A stretch of DNA of 64,000 bases from JASHPR01 sp963833885 (GTDB taxonomy: Bacteria; Actinomycetota; Actinomycetes; Streptosporangiales; Streptosporangiaceae): assembly GCA_963833885.1 (NCBI GenBank), contig CAWHZU010000036.1, positions 248,001 to 312,000 on the forward strand, written 5' to 3'. The position numbers and the translations under genes are program-made. This document shows positions 8,323 through 17,085 of this stretch, piece by piece. The first letter of the stretch is position 1. Every line of letters begins with the position of its first letter. Below the pieces are notes generated by a model. The model was given only the letters and a program-made list of their open reading frames with translations. It made no database searches and was not told the DNA's origin.

Positions 8323-8608
8323 CAGGCTCGAGCATTGCCTTGCCTACATCGACTGCGAGCCCTGGCGGGTCTATGACGCGGGCGACCACGTCATCGTGCT
8401 GGGCTACGTGTGCGACATCGAGATGACAGGAGAAAAGCCTCTGCTCTTCTACCGTGGCGAGTTCCGTGCCATCGGCGACTTGCTGTTCGATTCCGCCGGG
8501 CCGTCCGATGCGCTGGCGGATGAAGCACTGCGCCCTCTCGTCTCAGCCGGAGGCGGTCAGGAGTGGAGTGACGATGGCTATGAGGTACTGCTGCACCGGT
8601 CCTGGTAG
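8323..8608 (+). pseudogene. 3' fragment of the flavin reductase gene
   Basis: Encodes the last ~95 residues of the reductase at 4825-5424, with one change (Asn to Asp at 8351). An ATG at 8300 contributed by IS sequence opens a 102-codon frame, but the flavin-binding N-terminal half is absent, so it should not be functional. Confidence 0.88.
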
Positions 8609-8633
8609 AGATCTGATCAGCCGGTTCTCTACC
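8604..8633. terminator. Bidirectional terminator (copy 2)
   Basis: Second copy of the GGTAGAGA/TCTCTACC hairpin, serving the oxidase gene here. Confidence 0.5.
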
Positions 8634-10146
8634 TGGCCGCGGGGATGGCCTGGGCGAAACGGAACACCCGGTCGGGGTCGTAGCGGCGCTTGACCTCCGT
8701 CAGGCGGTGCAGGTTCTGCCCGTAGTACGCAGCTTGCCAGTCCCGCAGCGCAGGGTCGATGAAGTTCTGGTAGGCCTGCCCGTTGCCGTACTGAGCCAGC
8801 GCGGCGTACAGCCCGGCGGCCCAGTCCAGGTTGGCGCTGATGACCCGCGGGCTGTCCCGGTTCAGCCAGGTGGCCTCGTTGTCCATAAGGAACGCGGCGT
8901 GGCGGTGCACGAATGCGGTCGCGGTGGCCGACCGCCTGCTGATCGCACCTCCCCAGGCGAACAGGGTCGCTCCGGCGCCGGAGGCGTTGGAGCTGCCCGG
9001 CCAGCGCTCGACCCAGCCGATGGCGGTGTCGATCCCGGCGGCGGGCAGCGGGCGGTCGAGGTACCGGGACTTCGAGGTGAAGCTGCCTTTGGGCACTTCC
9101 CGGGCCAGCAGCGCCGCCGCCTGCACGTACGTGCGGTCCTCGATCAGCTGATCCGACGGCCGGGCGGCCTTGAGCACCGGCTGCAGCAGTTCCGTCAGCT
9201 CCGCGCTGGGCCCGAAGTACAGGCCGAGCGCTGACACGCTGCGCCGCGGGGCCCCGCCGGCCACCGGCCCGCCGCCGGTGACGTCGAGACCGACGCGGCA
9301 GGACATCGAGTGCGGGGCCGTCGGCATCAGGTCCAGCACGGCACCGAGCACGGTGGCTGCGTGCTGCCAGTCCCACTCGAGCCGGTAGACCGACACCCCT
9401 CCCACCGGCGTCGCCCGGAGCACGAAACGCGTGTTGATCCCGAAGTTGCCCCCGCCGCCGCCCTGGCACGCCCAGAACAGGTCCGGGTGGGACTGCGGGC
9501 TGACCCGCAGCACCGCGCCCGATGCGGTCACGACTTCGGTTTCGAGCAGCTGGTCGCAGGTGAGGCCGAGGTGCCTGCTGCTGAAGCCAAAACCGCCGCC
9601 GAGCAGCAGTCCGCTGATCGCCACGGTCGGGCACCGGCCGCTCGGCGCGGCGACACCGGTGCCGGCCAGCCCGGCGTACAGGTCCCGGTTGAGCGCGCCG
9701 GGCCCTAGGGTGATCGTCAGCGAGTCGCGGTCTATCTGCACCGAATTCATCTTGGCCAGCGAGATGATCAGCCCTCGGCTTGCGGAGTAGCCGCCGTAGC
9801 TGTGCCCCCCGGACCTCGCCGCGAACGGCAGCCCATAGTGGCGCGCCCAGCCCAGTGCGGTCTGCACGTCGGCGACGTCGGCGCACAGCACCACCCCGCC
9901 GGGCCGCTCCGCCGCGTAACGCCTGTTGTACGGCAGGCCCGCGGTCACATAGCCCTGGTCCCCTGGGCGCAGCAGCCGGCCGTTCAGCCGCCGGGCCAGC
10001 GCCGCCCAGTCCGGCTGCAGCCGCCGGAAGGTGGCGGTGCCGACCCCGGGCCGCGTACCGACTGCGCCCAGCCGCGCGCCAACCCCGGCCGCGATCGCCA
10101 GCTTCCCGGCCCCGCTGAGTACCTCGCGGCGGCCAATGTCCCCCAT
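8629..10146 (-). CDS. Secreted BBE-like FAD-linked oxidoreductase
   Basis: 505 aa from ATG 10146, which has GGGGGAT just upstream; the frame stays open to 10242. The N-terminus carries a Tat-like signal (RREVLSGAGKLAIAAGVGA). The FAD-binding type 4 domain (PF01565) has ARSGGHSYGGYS, whose His is the 8-alpha FAD attachment site in this family, and SGRCPTVAISGLLLGGGFG, whose Cys matches the second (6-S-cysteinyl) attachment of bicovalent members. The C-terminal BBE motif is present (YDPDRVFRFAQAI). Relatives include berberine bridge enzyme, 6-hydroxynicotine oxidase and sugar oxidases. The substrate is unknown. The 3' end lies in duplication copy 2. Confidence 0.88.
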   Translation of the reverse strand: MGDIGRREVLSGAGKLAIAAGVGARLGAVGTRPGVGTATFRRLQPDWAALARRLNGRLLRPGDQGYVTAGLPYNRRYAAERPGGVVLCADVADVQTALGWARHYGLPFAARSGGHSYGGYSASRGLIISLAKMNSVQIDRDSLTITLGPGALNRDLYAGLAGTGVAAPSGRCPTVAISGLLLGGGFGFSSRHLGLTCDQLLETEVVTASGAVLRVSPQSHPDLFWACQGGGGGNFGINTRFVLRATPVGGVSVYRLEWDWQHAATVLGAVLDLMPTAPHSMSCRVGLDVTGGGPVAGGAPRRSVSALGLYFGPSAELTELLQPVLKAARPSDQLIEDRTYVQAAALLAREVPKGSFTSKSRYLDRPLPAAGIDTAIGWVERWPGSSNASGAGATLFAWGGAISRRSATATAFVHRHAAFLMDNEATWLNRDSPRVISANLDWAAGLYAALAQYGNGQAYQNFIDPALRDWQAAYYGQNLHRLTEVKRRYDPDRVFRFAQAIPAAR

Positions 10147-10307
10147 GTAATCCCCCAGGCCCGCCTGCCGACGGGCATCAGACAGCGACGTACTCTCACG
10201 CTCCCCGGCCCGTCCGTGGCGAGCAATGCGAAGCGCCGCCATACCCGCACAGCGCTAATACCCCGCTCACGGAGGCCATAAATTCCGGCGGCGGTATTGG
10301 CCAGCGC

Positions 10308-10328
10308 TTGACTCTCACGTTGCGTGAG
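10308..10328 (+). promoter_or_regulatory. MerR-type promoter/operator
   Basis: TTGACT (10308-10313) is followed by the palindrome CTCACG-TTG-CGTGAG (10314-10328), 17 bp before the regulator's ATG. An inverted repeat placed just after a -35 box, in a stretched spacer, is the classic MerR-family arrangement and implies autoregulation with a very short or absent leader. Confidence 0.7.
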
Positions 10329-10345
10329 GGGTGCAAGCTCGTGTC

Positions 10346-11188
10346 ATGGTCAGCATCGGCGAGTTCGCCAGGCTCGGGCGGGTGTCCGTTCGCACGCTCA
10401 GGCACTACGACGAGATCGGGCTGCTGCACCCGGCGAGCGTGGATCCGGAAACTGGCTACCGCTGCTACGTGCCATCCCAGCTGGGGCAGCTCAACCGGAT
10501 TATCGCGCTGAAGGAGCTTGGGCTCTCTCTTGCGCAGTCCAGGCAGCTCGTGACCGGGATCACCGCCGAGGAACTGCGCGGAATGCTCGTGCTGCGGCGG
10601 GCGCAGCTGGAGCAGGAACTCGAAGCGCACAAGAACCAGCTGCTCGAGGTCGAAGCACGGCTCAGCTACATCGAACAGGAGGGCACCATGCCAGCAGATG
10701 ACATCACCATGAAAAGGATTCCGGCCATGGGCGTCGTGGCCATTGCCGGAACAGCCCCGGCCTTCGGCGTGGAGAACATAGTCCCCATCGTCAACCGCTC
10801 GCGCCTGCAGTTTGATGAACTGGCAATCGCGGAGCTGGCCAAGGTGACGGGGCCCTTCATGATCTTCTACGAAGATCACGAGGGCGGCGAGATCACGGTT
10901 TACCTGGCCTTGCCCGTCGCTGAGCGGCCAGCCGAGATTCCTGAGCCAGCGCAATACCTTGACCTGCCCGAAGTCGAGGTGGTCGCCGCCGTGCGCAGCG
11001 GCCGTGCCGCCGGCATCTTCCCGATGGTCTATCACGACCTGTTCCAGTGGATCGGCGCGCACGGCTTCGAGGCCCGCGGGCCGGGCCGCGAGATATGGAT
11101 CAACGAAGTGGACGACCTTGCCGAGATCGAACAGCAAGTTTTCGAGGTCCAGCTGCCGTTCGTCAGGCCCGAGCCCGCGCCTGCATAG
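10346..11188 (+). CDS. MerR-family regulator with GyrI-like effector domain
   Basis: 280 aa from ATG 10346; a GTG at 10331 is an alternative. The N-terminal MerR winged helix is clear (VSIGEFARLGRVSVRTLRHY, DEIGLLHPASVDPETGYRCY), followed by the dimerisation coiled coil (residues ~75-115) and a C-terminal GyrI/SOUL-like domain (PF06445) ending in INEVDDLAEIEQQVFEVQLP, as in BmrR/TipA-like multidrug sensors. It diverges from the FAD oxidase (199-bp gap) and carries its own MerR-type operator. It probably senses a hydrophobic or cationic small molecule. Confidence 0.88.
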   Translation: MVSIGEFARLGRVSVRTLRHYDEIGLLHPASVDPETGYRCYVPSQLGQLNRIIALKELGLSLAQSRQLVTGITAEELRGMLVLRRAQLEQELEAHKNQLLEVEARLSYIEQEGTMPADDITMKRIPAMGVVAIAGTAPAFGVENIVPIVNRSRLQFDELAIAELAKVTGPFMIFYEDHEGGEITVYLALPVAERPAEIPEPAQYLDLPEVEVVAAVRSGRAAGIFPMVYHDLFQWIGAHGFEARGPGREIWINEVDDLAEIEQQVFEVQLPFVRPEPAPA

Positions 11189-11243
11189 ACGCCTCATGTC
11201 GCTGCCGGGCCAGCTGCCCAGGCTCCCGAAAGGACTAGCCACC

Positions 11244-11426
11244 ATGCAACTCGTCCTGCTGCAAGCACTCGCCAGCCAGCGCGCCGCGGAGCGGCTGATG
11301 GCGGCGGCGAACGGCCATCAGCGGCCCGTTTTATCCAGCAAACGAGCCCTGATGGTCCGGCAGCGGATCGGGTGGGCGCTCGTGCAGGCTGGCCTCCGTC
11401 TCGTCGTTGAACGTGAGGGCACCTGA
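11244..11426 (+). CDS. Small hypothetical protein
   Basis: 60 aa beginning MQLVLLQALASQRAAERLMA, with AAAGGA 8 bp before the ATG. It is Ala/Arg/Leu-rich and predicted helical, with a conserved-looking end (MVRQRIGWALVQAGLRLVVE). Short proteins of this shape are common in actinomycetes. It starts 55 bp after the MerR gene and may be cotranscribed. No known domain is recognised. Confidence 0.55.
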   Translation: MQLVLLQALASQRAAERLMAAANGHQRPVLSSKRALMVRQRIGWALVQAGLRLVVEREGT

Positions 11427-11486
11427 CCAGGTAGCTTCCGGCCTCACGCTGCGGCCTCGGCGCCGGGGAAGAAGTACCCTTGGCCG

Positions 11487-12194
11487 ATGTTCTCGCCTGA
11501 AGGCCCGTCTTTGCGCGAACTGGCGAGGCAAGCGCTGTCCTCGGTCGAGGGCGGCTACGACCTGCTTGCCCCGAAGTTCGACCACACGCCTTTTCGCACC
11601 CCCGATGCCGTTCTTGACGCGACAGCCGACGCGCTGCGCCCGCTCGGCCCGTTCAAGCGCGGATTGGACGTGTGCTGCGGCACCGGCGCGGGCATGCGGG
11701 TCCTGGAATTGCTGTGCCAAGAGCCGATCATGGGCGTCGACTTCAGCGCGGGCATGCTCGCGATGGCGCGCAGTGCGCACCCGGACGCCAAGACCCTGCG
11801 GGCCGACGTCCGGGCCCTGCCCTTCGCCGGGGCCTTCGACCTGGCGGTCAGCTTCGGGGCGCTCGGGCACTTCCTGCCCGGCGAACGGCCCGCGCTGTTC
11901 GCCGGCGTGCACCGGGCGCTGCGGCCGGGCGGGGTTTTCGCCTTCCCGATCGGTGCGCCGCCGCCCATCGCCTCGCGCTGGTACTGGGCACTGCTCGGGT
12001 TCGACGTGGCGATGCGGGCCCGCAATGCCGTGCGGCGTCCCCCGTTCGTCATGTACTACCGAACCTGCCCGCTGCAGGCCCTCCGGACCGACCTGGCAGC
12101 ATCCCGGTTCACCGTGACGACGGTGCCCTTGACGGCTCTGGGCCAACGCGCAGACGGCAGCCCGCGGTTCCGGCTCGTCCTCGCGCGCGCCTAG
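11487..12194 (+). CDS. Class I SAM-dependent methyltransferase
   Basis: 235 aa. SAM-binding motif I is GLDVCCGTGAGMRVLE, acidic motif II is GVDFSAGMLAMAR, followed by LRADVRALPFAGAFDLAVS and the RPGGVFAFPIGAP post-motif, all as in the Methyltransf_11/25 group. The C-terminal third (WYWALLGFDVAMRARNAVRR, MYYRTCPLQALRTDL) presumably shapes the acceptor site. The acceptor cannot be inferred. The last 4 bp overlap the stop of the convergent phosphatase gene. Confidence 0.82.
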   Translation: MFSPEGPSLRELARQALSSVEGGYDLLAPKFDHTPFRTPDAVLDATADALRPLGPFKRGLDVCCGTGAGMRVLELLCQEPIMGVDFSAGMLAMARSAHPDAKTLRADVRALPFAGAFDLAVSFGALGHFLPGERPALFAGVHRALRPGGVFAFPIGAPPPIASRWYWALLGFDVAMRARNAVRRPPFVMYYRTCPLQALRTDLAASRFTVTTVPLTALGQRADGSPRFRLVLARA

Positions 12195-13876
12195 CGCTGG
12201 GGCGTTCGGAGGCGGGCGAGCATCAGGGTGATGTCGTCTTCGCCATGCTGCTTCAGTTCCTGGGAAACTGCGTGGCAGGCGGCGTCGAGAAGGTGGCCGG
12301 GCTGGCTCAGGGCCGAGCCCAGCGCGGTGCGCAGCGCAGCCAGTCCGTCGTCAATGGGCCGGGAGCGGCTTTCGATGAGCCCGTCGGTGTACAGGGCGAT
12401 GGTCGCGCCGGGTTCCAGACGCATCTTCACGCTCTGGAAGGACCCGGTACCCAGGCCGAGGGGCAGGCCAGGCGGCAAGTCGAGTACCTGGGTGGTGCCA
12501 TCGGGAAGGGCGATCACCGGTGGCAGGTGGCCGGCCTGAGCCGCGGTGAAGGAGCTGTCGGCTGAGTCGATGACCGCGTAGACGCAGGTGGCGAACGGCG
12601 GGGCGGCCGCATCTGCCGCGGTCTGGTCCATGTCGGCCGCGACGGCGTCGAGCTGACTCAGCAGCTGTTCGGGTGTCAGACCCTGGCGGGCGAGGATGTG
12701 CGCTGCGGTGCGCAGCTGCACCATGATCGTGGCGGCTTCGGGGCCGTGTCCCATGGCGTCGCCGACGATCAGCGCTGCCCGGCCGCCGGGTAGCGGCACG
12801 ATGTCGTGCCAGTCGCCGCCGACAACGTTGCCTCCGACGGGCTGGTAGAAGGGCGCGATGTCCAGCTCTGCGGGGACCCGCGGCCGGCCGGGCAGCAAGC
12901 CCCGCTGCAGCGCGCGTGCTGTCCGCCGTTCCCGGTCATACAGCCGGGCGTTGTCGATGCTGATCGCGGCGCGGGAGGCCAGTTCCCCGGCCAGGCTGAG
13001 GTCACCGGGGCTGAACGGCGGGCTGGCGGGTGTGCGCCCAAACATCGCGCAGCCGACGACGACGCCGCGCGCCACGAGCGGCATGGCCAGGAACGAGGTA
13101 TAGCCCGCGGCGACCCGCAGGCCGCCGTCACGGCTGGCGAGCCGCTTGGCTGTCTCGCGGTCCAGCTCGGTGGACAGGACCGGCTTGCCGGTCGCCATCG
13201 CCTGCGCGCGTGGCGCGTCCGCGTCGAGGACGAGGACCTCGCCATGCGGGAGCACGCGACCGGTGACGGCTTCGCTGTGGCCCGCCAGGCAGGCTGCCAG
13301 CCGCCGCACCGCTACTTCGTGCCTGGCGGGGGGCGGGGCAAGGTCGTCGGCGGCGAGCAGGCGCTCGGCCGCGTAAATGACGGCAGCGTCGGCGAGCCGG
13401 GGAACGGCGGCCGCGGCGACCTCGGATGCGGTCCGGGTGAGGTCCAGGCTGCTGCCGATGCGGGCCTCCGCCTCGCTCAGCCAGCCGGGCTTGGGCTGCG
13501 GCCAGGCACTCTGGACGATCACCAGAACGGTGTCGCCCGGCCCGGTCATCGGCTCCCAGCGGATCGCGAACCGGCCCTCGCCTAAGGAGCCGCCAGCCAC
13601 GGTCGCGGTGAGCACCCGGCCCGCCGCCGCCTCGGCCAGCGCATGCCCGACCAGCTCGCGGTGACCGGGGCCGGTCATCAGGATGTCGCACACGTCACGC
13701 CCGATGGCGGCCTGCGCCCGGTATCCGAACAGCGCGGTCGCGGTCAGCGACCAGGAGATCACCCGGCCCTGCGGACTCAGGCTGAACGTGGCCAGGCCGG
13801 ACAGGTCCGGTTCGCGGCGCCGTGGGAGCACCGGCTGGGTCGCGGACCCTCCAGGTGGTTCGTTATTAGCAGCCAT
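12191..13876 (-). CDS. PAS-GAF-SpoIIE/PP2C-type phosphatase
   Basis: 561 aa from ATG 13876; the frame is open to 13951 but that part is AT-rich and promoter-like. Order: PAS domain (~25-130; VISWSLTATALFGYRAQAAI), GAF domain (~145-315; AMPLVARGVVVGCAMFGRTP), then SpoIIE phosphatase (~335-555; NVVGGDWHDIVPL, VGDAMGHGPEAA, YTDGLIE). The metal-binding Asp residues in GGDW, GDAMGHG and YTDG are all present. Such proteins dephosphorylate anti-anti-sigma factors in partner-switching stress or development pathways; no anti-sigma kinase gene is in the window, so the partner is elsewhere. Confidence 0.9.
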   Translation of the reverse strand: MAANNEPPGGSATQPVLPRRREPDLSGLATFSLSPQGRVISWSLTATALFGYRAQAAIGRDVCDILMTGPGHRELVGHALAEAAAGRVLTATVAGGSLGEGRFAIRWEPMTGPGDTVLVIVQSAWPQPKPGWLSEAEARIGSSLDLTRTASEVAAAAVPRLADAAVIYAAERLLAADDLAPPPARHEVAVRRLAACLAGHSEAVTGRVLPHGEVLVLDADAPRAQAMATGKPVLSTELDRETAKRLASRDGGLRVAAGYTSFLAMPLVARGVVVGCAMFGRTPASPPFSPGDLSLAGELASRAAISIDNARLYDRERRTARALQRGLLPGRPRVPAELDIAPFYQPVGGNVVGGDWHDIVPLPGGRAALIVGDAMGHGPEAATIMVQLRTAAHILARQGLTPEQLLSQLDAVAADMDQTAADAAAPPFATCVYAVIDSADSSFTAAQAGHLPPVIALPDGTTQVLDLPPGLPLGLGTGSFQSVKMRLEPGATIALYTDGLIESRSRPIDDGLAALRTALGSALSQPGHLLDAACHAVSQELKQHGEDDITLMLARLRTPQR

Positions 13877-14025
13877 TACCCGCAGCCTGCGATATCGTGC
13901 GAATACGAAATGTATCGCATCAACCAATAGAATAAGGGTGATGCTGGGCATTCGTTAGCCGTTGATCCAGGCCGCGTTGGCCGCTATCGCTGCGGCGTCC
14001 GCGGCGCAGGAAAAGGAGGCAGGCT

Positions 14026-14841
14026 GTGACGGCTGACGAGCCGGGCTGGGTACCGCCGGGCGTCGACACCAAGCGGGCGAACGTGGCCCGGGTCTACGAC
14101 TACTGGCTCGGCGGTCGGCATAACTTCCTCGCCGACCAGGACGTCGCCCGGTCGATCGCCGCAGTCGAGCCCAACGTCCGGGTGTTCGTCCGGGCCAACC
14201 GGGCCTTCCTGGGCCGGGCGGTGCGGTTCCTGACCCAATCCGGCATCCGCCAGTTCCTCGACATCGGCTCGGGCATCCCGACCGAGGGCAACGTGCACGA
14301 GGTCGCCCAGCAGGCCGCCCCGGGCTCCCGGGTGGTCTACGCCGACATCGACCCGGTTGCGATCGCGCACAGCAGGGCGCTGCTGGCCGGAAACGCTGAC
14401 GCCTCGGTCATCAACGGCGATCTGCGCGAGCCAGACAAGATCCTCGCGAACGAGGACACCTGGCGGCTGACCGACTTCAGCCAGCCGGTCGGGCTGCTAC
14501 TGATGCTCGTCTTGCACTTCATCCCCGACGCCGATGACCCGTGGCGCATCGTGGCCACACTGCGCGACGCGCTCGCGCCCGGCAGCTACCTGGTGATAGG
14601 CCATGCCACCGACGAGGGCAACCCGACCATGGCGCAGGCCGCCAGCAAGGTATACAACCGCAGCGTGTCCACCCAGATGAACCTGCGCTCGCACGCGGAG
14701 ATCATGCGGTTCTTCGACGGTTTCGATCTCGTGGAGCCGGGGCTTGTCTACACCCCGCTATGGCGCCCGGACTCGCCGGCCGACGTGCCCGAGAACCCTA
14801 GCAAGGGTGGGGGCCTGGTCGGCGTCGGACGAAAGCGCTGA
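14026..14841 (+). CDS. SAV2177/DUF574-family SAM-dependent methyltransferase
   Basis: 271 aa from GTG 14026 behind AAAAGGAGG. The hallmark start is ANVARVYDYWLGGRHNFLAD, followed by FLDIGSGIPTEGNVHEVAQ, VVYADIDPVAIAHSRALL and DLREPDKIL, as in PF04672. The family is expanded in filamentous actinomycetes, and its methyl acceptors are mostly unknown. A second family member lies at 49825-50598. The gene is preceded by the divergent phosphatase gene. Confidence 0.9.
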   Translation: MTADEPGWVPPGVDTKRANVARVYDYWLGGRHNFLADQDVARSIAAVEPNVRVFVRANRAFLGRAVRFLTQSGIRQFLDIGSGIPTEGNVHEVAQQAAPGSRVVYADIDPVAIAHSRALLAGNADASVINGDLREPDKILANEDTWRLTDFSQPVGLLLMLVLHFIPDADDPWRIVATLRDALAPGSYLVIGHATDEGNPTMAQAASKVYNRSVSTQMNLRSHAEIMRFFDGFDLVEPGLVYTPLWRPDSPADVPENPSKGGGLVGVGRKR

Positions 14842-14898
14842 CCGGAATGGCCGCGCCTATTGCGCACAATGGAGTCAGCTGACGACCGGGAGACGGCC

Positions 14899-15133
14899 AT
14901 GGCGGACGAGACCGACTGCTCGCGGGCTCGCCAAGCTGGTAGACGCGCGGTTAAGGGCCGCACCGGCGAAGATCGGCGAGTTGCGCGTCGCCGAACTCCA
15001 GGTGGCGCTCATAGCCGCCATGCGTTCCGCCAACAACCTGAAGGTACGGCTTCTGATCTTCGCCATTGCCGCCGAATTGATCGCGATCATATTTCTGTTC
15101 CGGGCCGCGGCCGTGATTCTGTACCACGCGTAG
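14899..15133 (+). pseudogene. Small one-helix membrane protein gene with an apparent frameshift
   Basis: ATG 14899 has GGGAG at good distance and starts MADETDCSR, but the rest of a plausible protein is in another frame: LAKLVDARLRAAPAKIGELR, then VAELQVALIAAMRSANN, then a membrane helix (LLIFAIAAELIAIIFLFRAA) and a short tail to the stop at 15133. No sensible start exists in the second frame near 14930. The simplest reading is a single-base indel between 14910 and 14930, giving a ~78-aa coiled-coil plus tail-anchor protein. It could be a true mutation or a sequence error. Confidence 0.45.
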
Positions 15134-15160
15134 CCGAGGCGCGGCTCGCTCAGCGATGAC

Positions 15161-17005
15161 CTACGTAACCGGCGCGCCGGCAGGCCGTTCCGCCGTGATG
15201 ATGCCGGCCGGCGCGGGGTCGGCGTACAGCAGGTCCACCAGCGCAGCGCGGCGGGTAAGCACCTTGCGCTGGTTGATGTATCCCTTGTCGGTGATCTCAC
15301 CGTCGTCGAGGCTGGCCGGCCGGGCCATGACCGCCAGCCGCTGGACGCGGGCCGCAGATCCCGCAGCGTCATTGTGGTCGGCCAGCGCACGCGCCAGGTG
15401 CACCCGCAGGCCCTCGTCGGTTATCAGCTCGCCGTCCGGCTCGGGCTGCTCGCCGAGGAGCGCCCGCGCCTCGGCCGGGTTCAGCCACGCCAGCGCGCAC
15501 ACATAGTCCCGGTTCTCCCCCGCCAGCACCGCGTCCGCCAGCACCGGGATCGCCGAAAGCAGCCCCGTGCGTACGGCTCCGACGCGGACGAACGTGCCGG
15601 TGGCCAGCTTGAAGTCCTCGGCGATCCGGCCCCGGAAGACCAGCCCGGCGTTCAGGTCACCCGGGTCGGCGAAGGCAACCGCGTCGCCGGTCCGGTAGAA
15701 GCCGTCGTCGTCGAATGCCTGCTCGGTCAGGTCCGGCCGGGCCAAGTACCCTGGCGTAACGTTCGGGCCCTTGACCCGGATCTCGTACCCGCCCTCCTCG
15801 GCCGGGACCAGCTTGACCTCCGCCCCGGGCAGCGGCACCCCGATGCAGCGCGCGTCGGTGAACGGGTAATGCGCGGACGTGACCGCCGGAGCGGTTTCGG
15901 TCGCGCCCCACGAGCCGGTCACCGTGACCTCATGCCCGGTCGTCCTGTTCGCGACCGCGGCGAGCCGCTCGCGCAGCGCCGGGGGAAGCGCGGCCGCCGC
16001 GTTGAAGATCAGCCGCAGCCGGGAGAAGAACCGGCCAGCGAACTCCGGGTCCGCTTCCAGTGCGGGCACCAGCTGCGCGTACCCGGCCGGCACGTTGAAG
16101 TAGATGGTCGGCGGCACGTCGGCCAGGTTGGCGACCGTCTGGGCGAACATCCCCGGTACCGGGCGCCCGCCGTCCACATACAGCGTCCCGCCGCTGGTCA
16201 GCGCCATGTTCACGTTGTGATTCCCGCCGAACGTATGCGACCACGGCAGCCAGTCCACGATCACCGGCGCGTCGACCGCCAGGAACGGCCACGCCTGCCG
16301 GATCATCTGCTGGTTCGCCGCCAGCATCCGGTGCGTGTTCAGCACCCCCTTCGGAGTGCCGGTCGACCCCGAGGTGAACAAGATCTTCGCCAAGTCCTCC
16401 GGCCGCAAGCCGGCGAACACCGCCGCCACCGCCGCCCCTGGCTCCGTCTGCATCAGGGCGGACAGCGGCTCCGCCCCCGGGCGGCCGCCCCTGCTGACGA
16501 TCGCCGGCACGCCCGGCAGCGCGTCGAGCGCAGGCCCGAACGCGTCGGCGTCTTCGGCGAACACCGCGCCGGGCCCGATCAGCTCCGCGATCGCCCGGAT
16601 CCGCGCGTGGTCGTGGCTCTGCAGCGAGTACGCCACGCTGACGGGCGCCACCGGAACCCCCGCGGTCATCGCGCCCAGCGTCACCAGCAGATGGTCCACG
16701 CTGTTCCCGGACAAGATCAGCAGCGGGCGGGCGGGGCCGAGGCCCCGCTCCAGCACACCCTGCCCGATCGCGCCGGCCGCCACCACCGCCTCGGCGTAGG
16801 TAACCCGCCGCCAGTCACTGCCAGCACGCTCCGCGATCATGACGCGATCGGGAGCCAGCCGGGCGTGCTCCCGCACGCTGTGCAGCACGGACACCGGGTA
16901 CTCCGCGAGCGGCTCCGCGGACCGCAGCACAACCGCCTCGCCGCGCTCGGCGGTGACGCGAGGCGGCGCGAACAACGGCGCGCCTCCCCCAGCGATGTCT
17001 GCCAT
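15161..17005 (-). CDS. Feruloyl-CoA synthase-like AMP-forming ligase
   Basis: 614 aa from ATG 17005 (AGAGGG 6 bp upstream; a further in-frame ATG at 17035 lies inside a palindrome and is less likely). The ANL-family P-loop is ILFTSGSTGTPKGVLNTHRM, with WLPWSHTFGGNHN, GSWGATETAPA and FYRTGDAVAFADPG. The end includes DDGEITDKGYINQRKVL with the likely catalytic Lys. The overall pattern is closest to feruloyl-CoA synthases, which activate hydroxycinnamates for degradation. No hydratase-lyase or vanillin gene is adjacent, so the pathway is open. Confidence 0.85.
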   Translation of the reverse strand: MADIAGGGAPLFAPPRVTAERGEAVVLRSAEPLAEYPVSVLHSVREHARLAPDRVMIAERAGSDWRRVTYAEAVVAAGAIGQGVLERGLGPARPLLILSGNSVDHLLVTLGAMTAGVPVAPVSVAYSLQSHDHARIRAIAELIGPGAVFAEDADAFGPALDALPGVPAIVSRGGRPGAEPLSALMQTEPGAAVAAVFAGLRPEDLAKILFTSGSTGTPKGVLNTHRMLAANQQMIRQAWPFLAVDAPVIVDWLPWSHTFGGNHNVNMALTSGGTLYVDGGRPVPGMFAQTVANLADVPPTIYFNVPAGYAQLVPALEADPEFAGRFFSRLRLIFNAAAALPPALRERLAAVANRTTGHEVTVTGSWGATETAPAVTSAHYPFTDARCIGVPLPGAEVKLVPAEEGGYEIRVKGPNVTPGYLARPDLTEQAFDDDGFYRTGDAVAFADPGDLNAGLVFRGRIAEDFKLATGTFVRVGAVRTGLLSAIPVLADAVLAGENRDYVCALAWLNPAEARALLGEQPEPDGELITDEGLRVHLARALADHNDAAGSAARVQRLAVMARPASLDDGEITDKGYINQRKVLTRRAALVDLLYADPAPAGIITAERPAGAPVT

Positions 17006-17032
17006 CGGCGCCCTCTCGTCGTCGCAGCCGTT

Positions 17033-17085
17033 CATGATCGTCGTGACTTTTTGGCTGGCACGCCGGAAAAGTCACCACGATCATG
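17033..17085. repeat. 53-bp palindromic element, copy A
   Basis: Arms 17033-17051 (CATGATCGTCGTGACTTTT) and 17067-17085 are 19 bp with one mismatch, around a 15-nt loop. The identical geometry and arm pattern recurs at 53042-53094. It sits in the divergent gap between the ligase and the DUF1906 gene and could fold as a strong hairpin in RNA or ssDNA. It resembles a REP/MITE-like dispersed repeat; no function is assigned. Confidence 0.8.

Larger units (their letters stand above)
8323..8893. repeat. 571-bp direct duplication, copy 2
   Basis: Near-identical to 5139-5709. It starts immediately after the IS end and finishes inside the intact oxidase gene. Confidence 0.95.

Noticed and set aside
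8300..8608. A functional second flavin reductase
   Set aside because: It lacks the N-terminal flavin-binding half; it is a duplication fragment with a start supplied by IS sequence.
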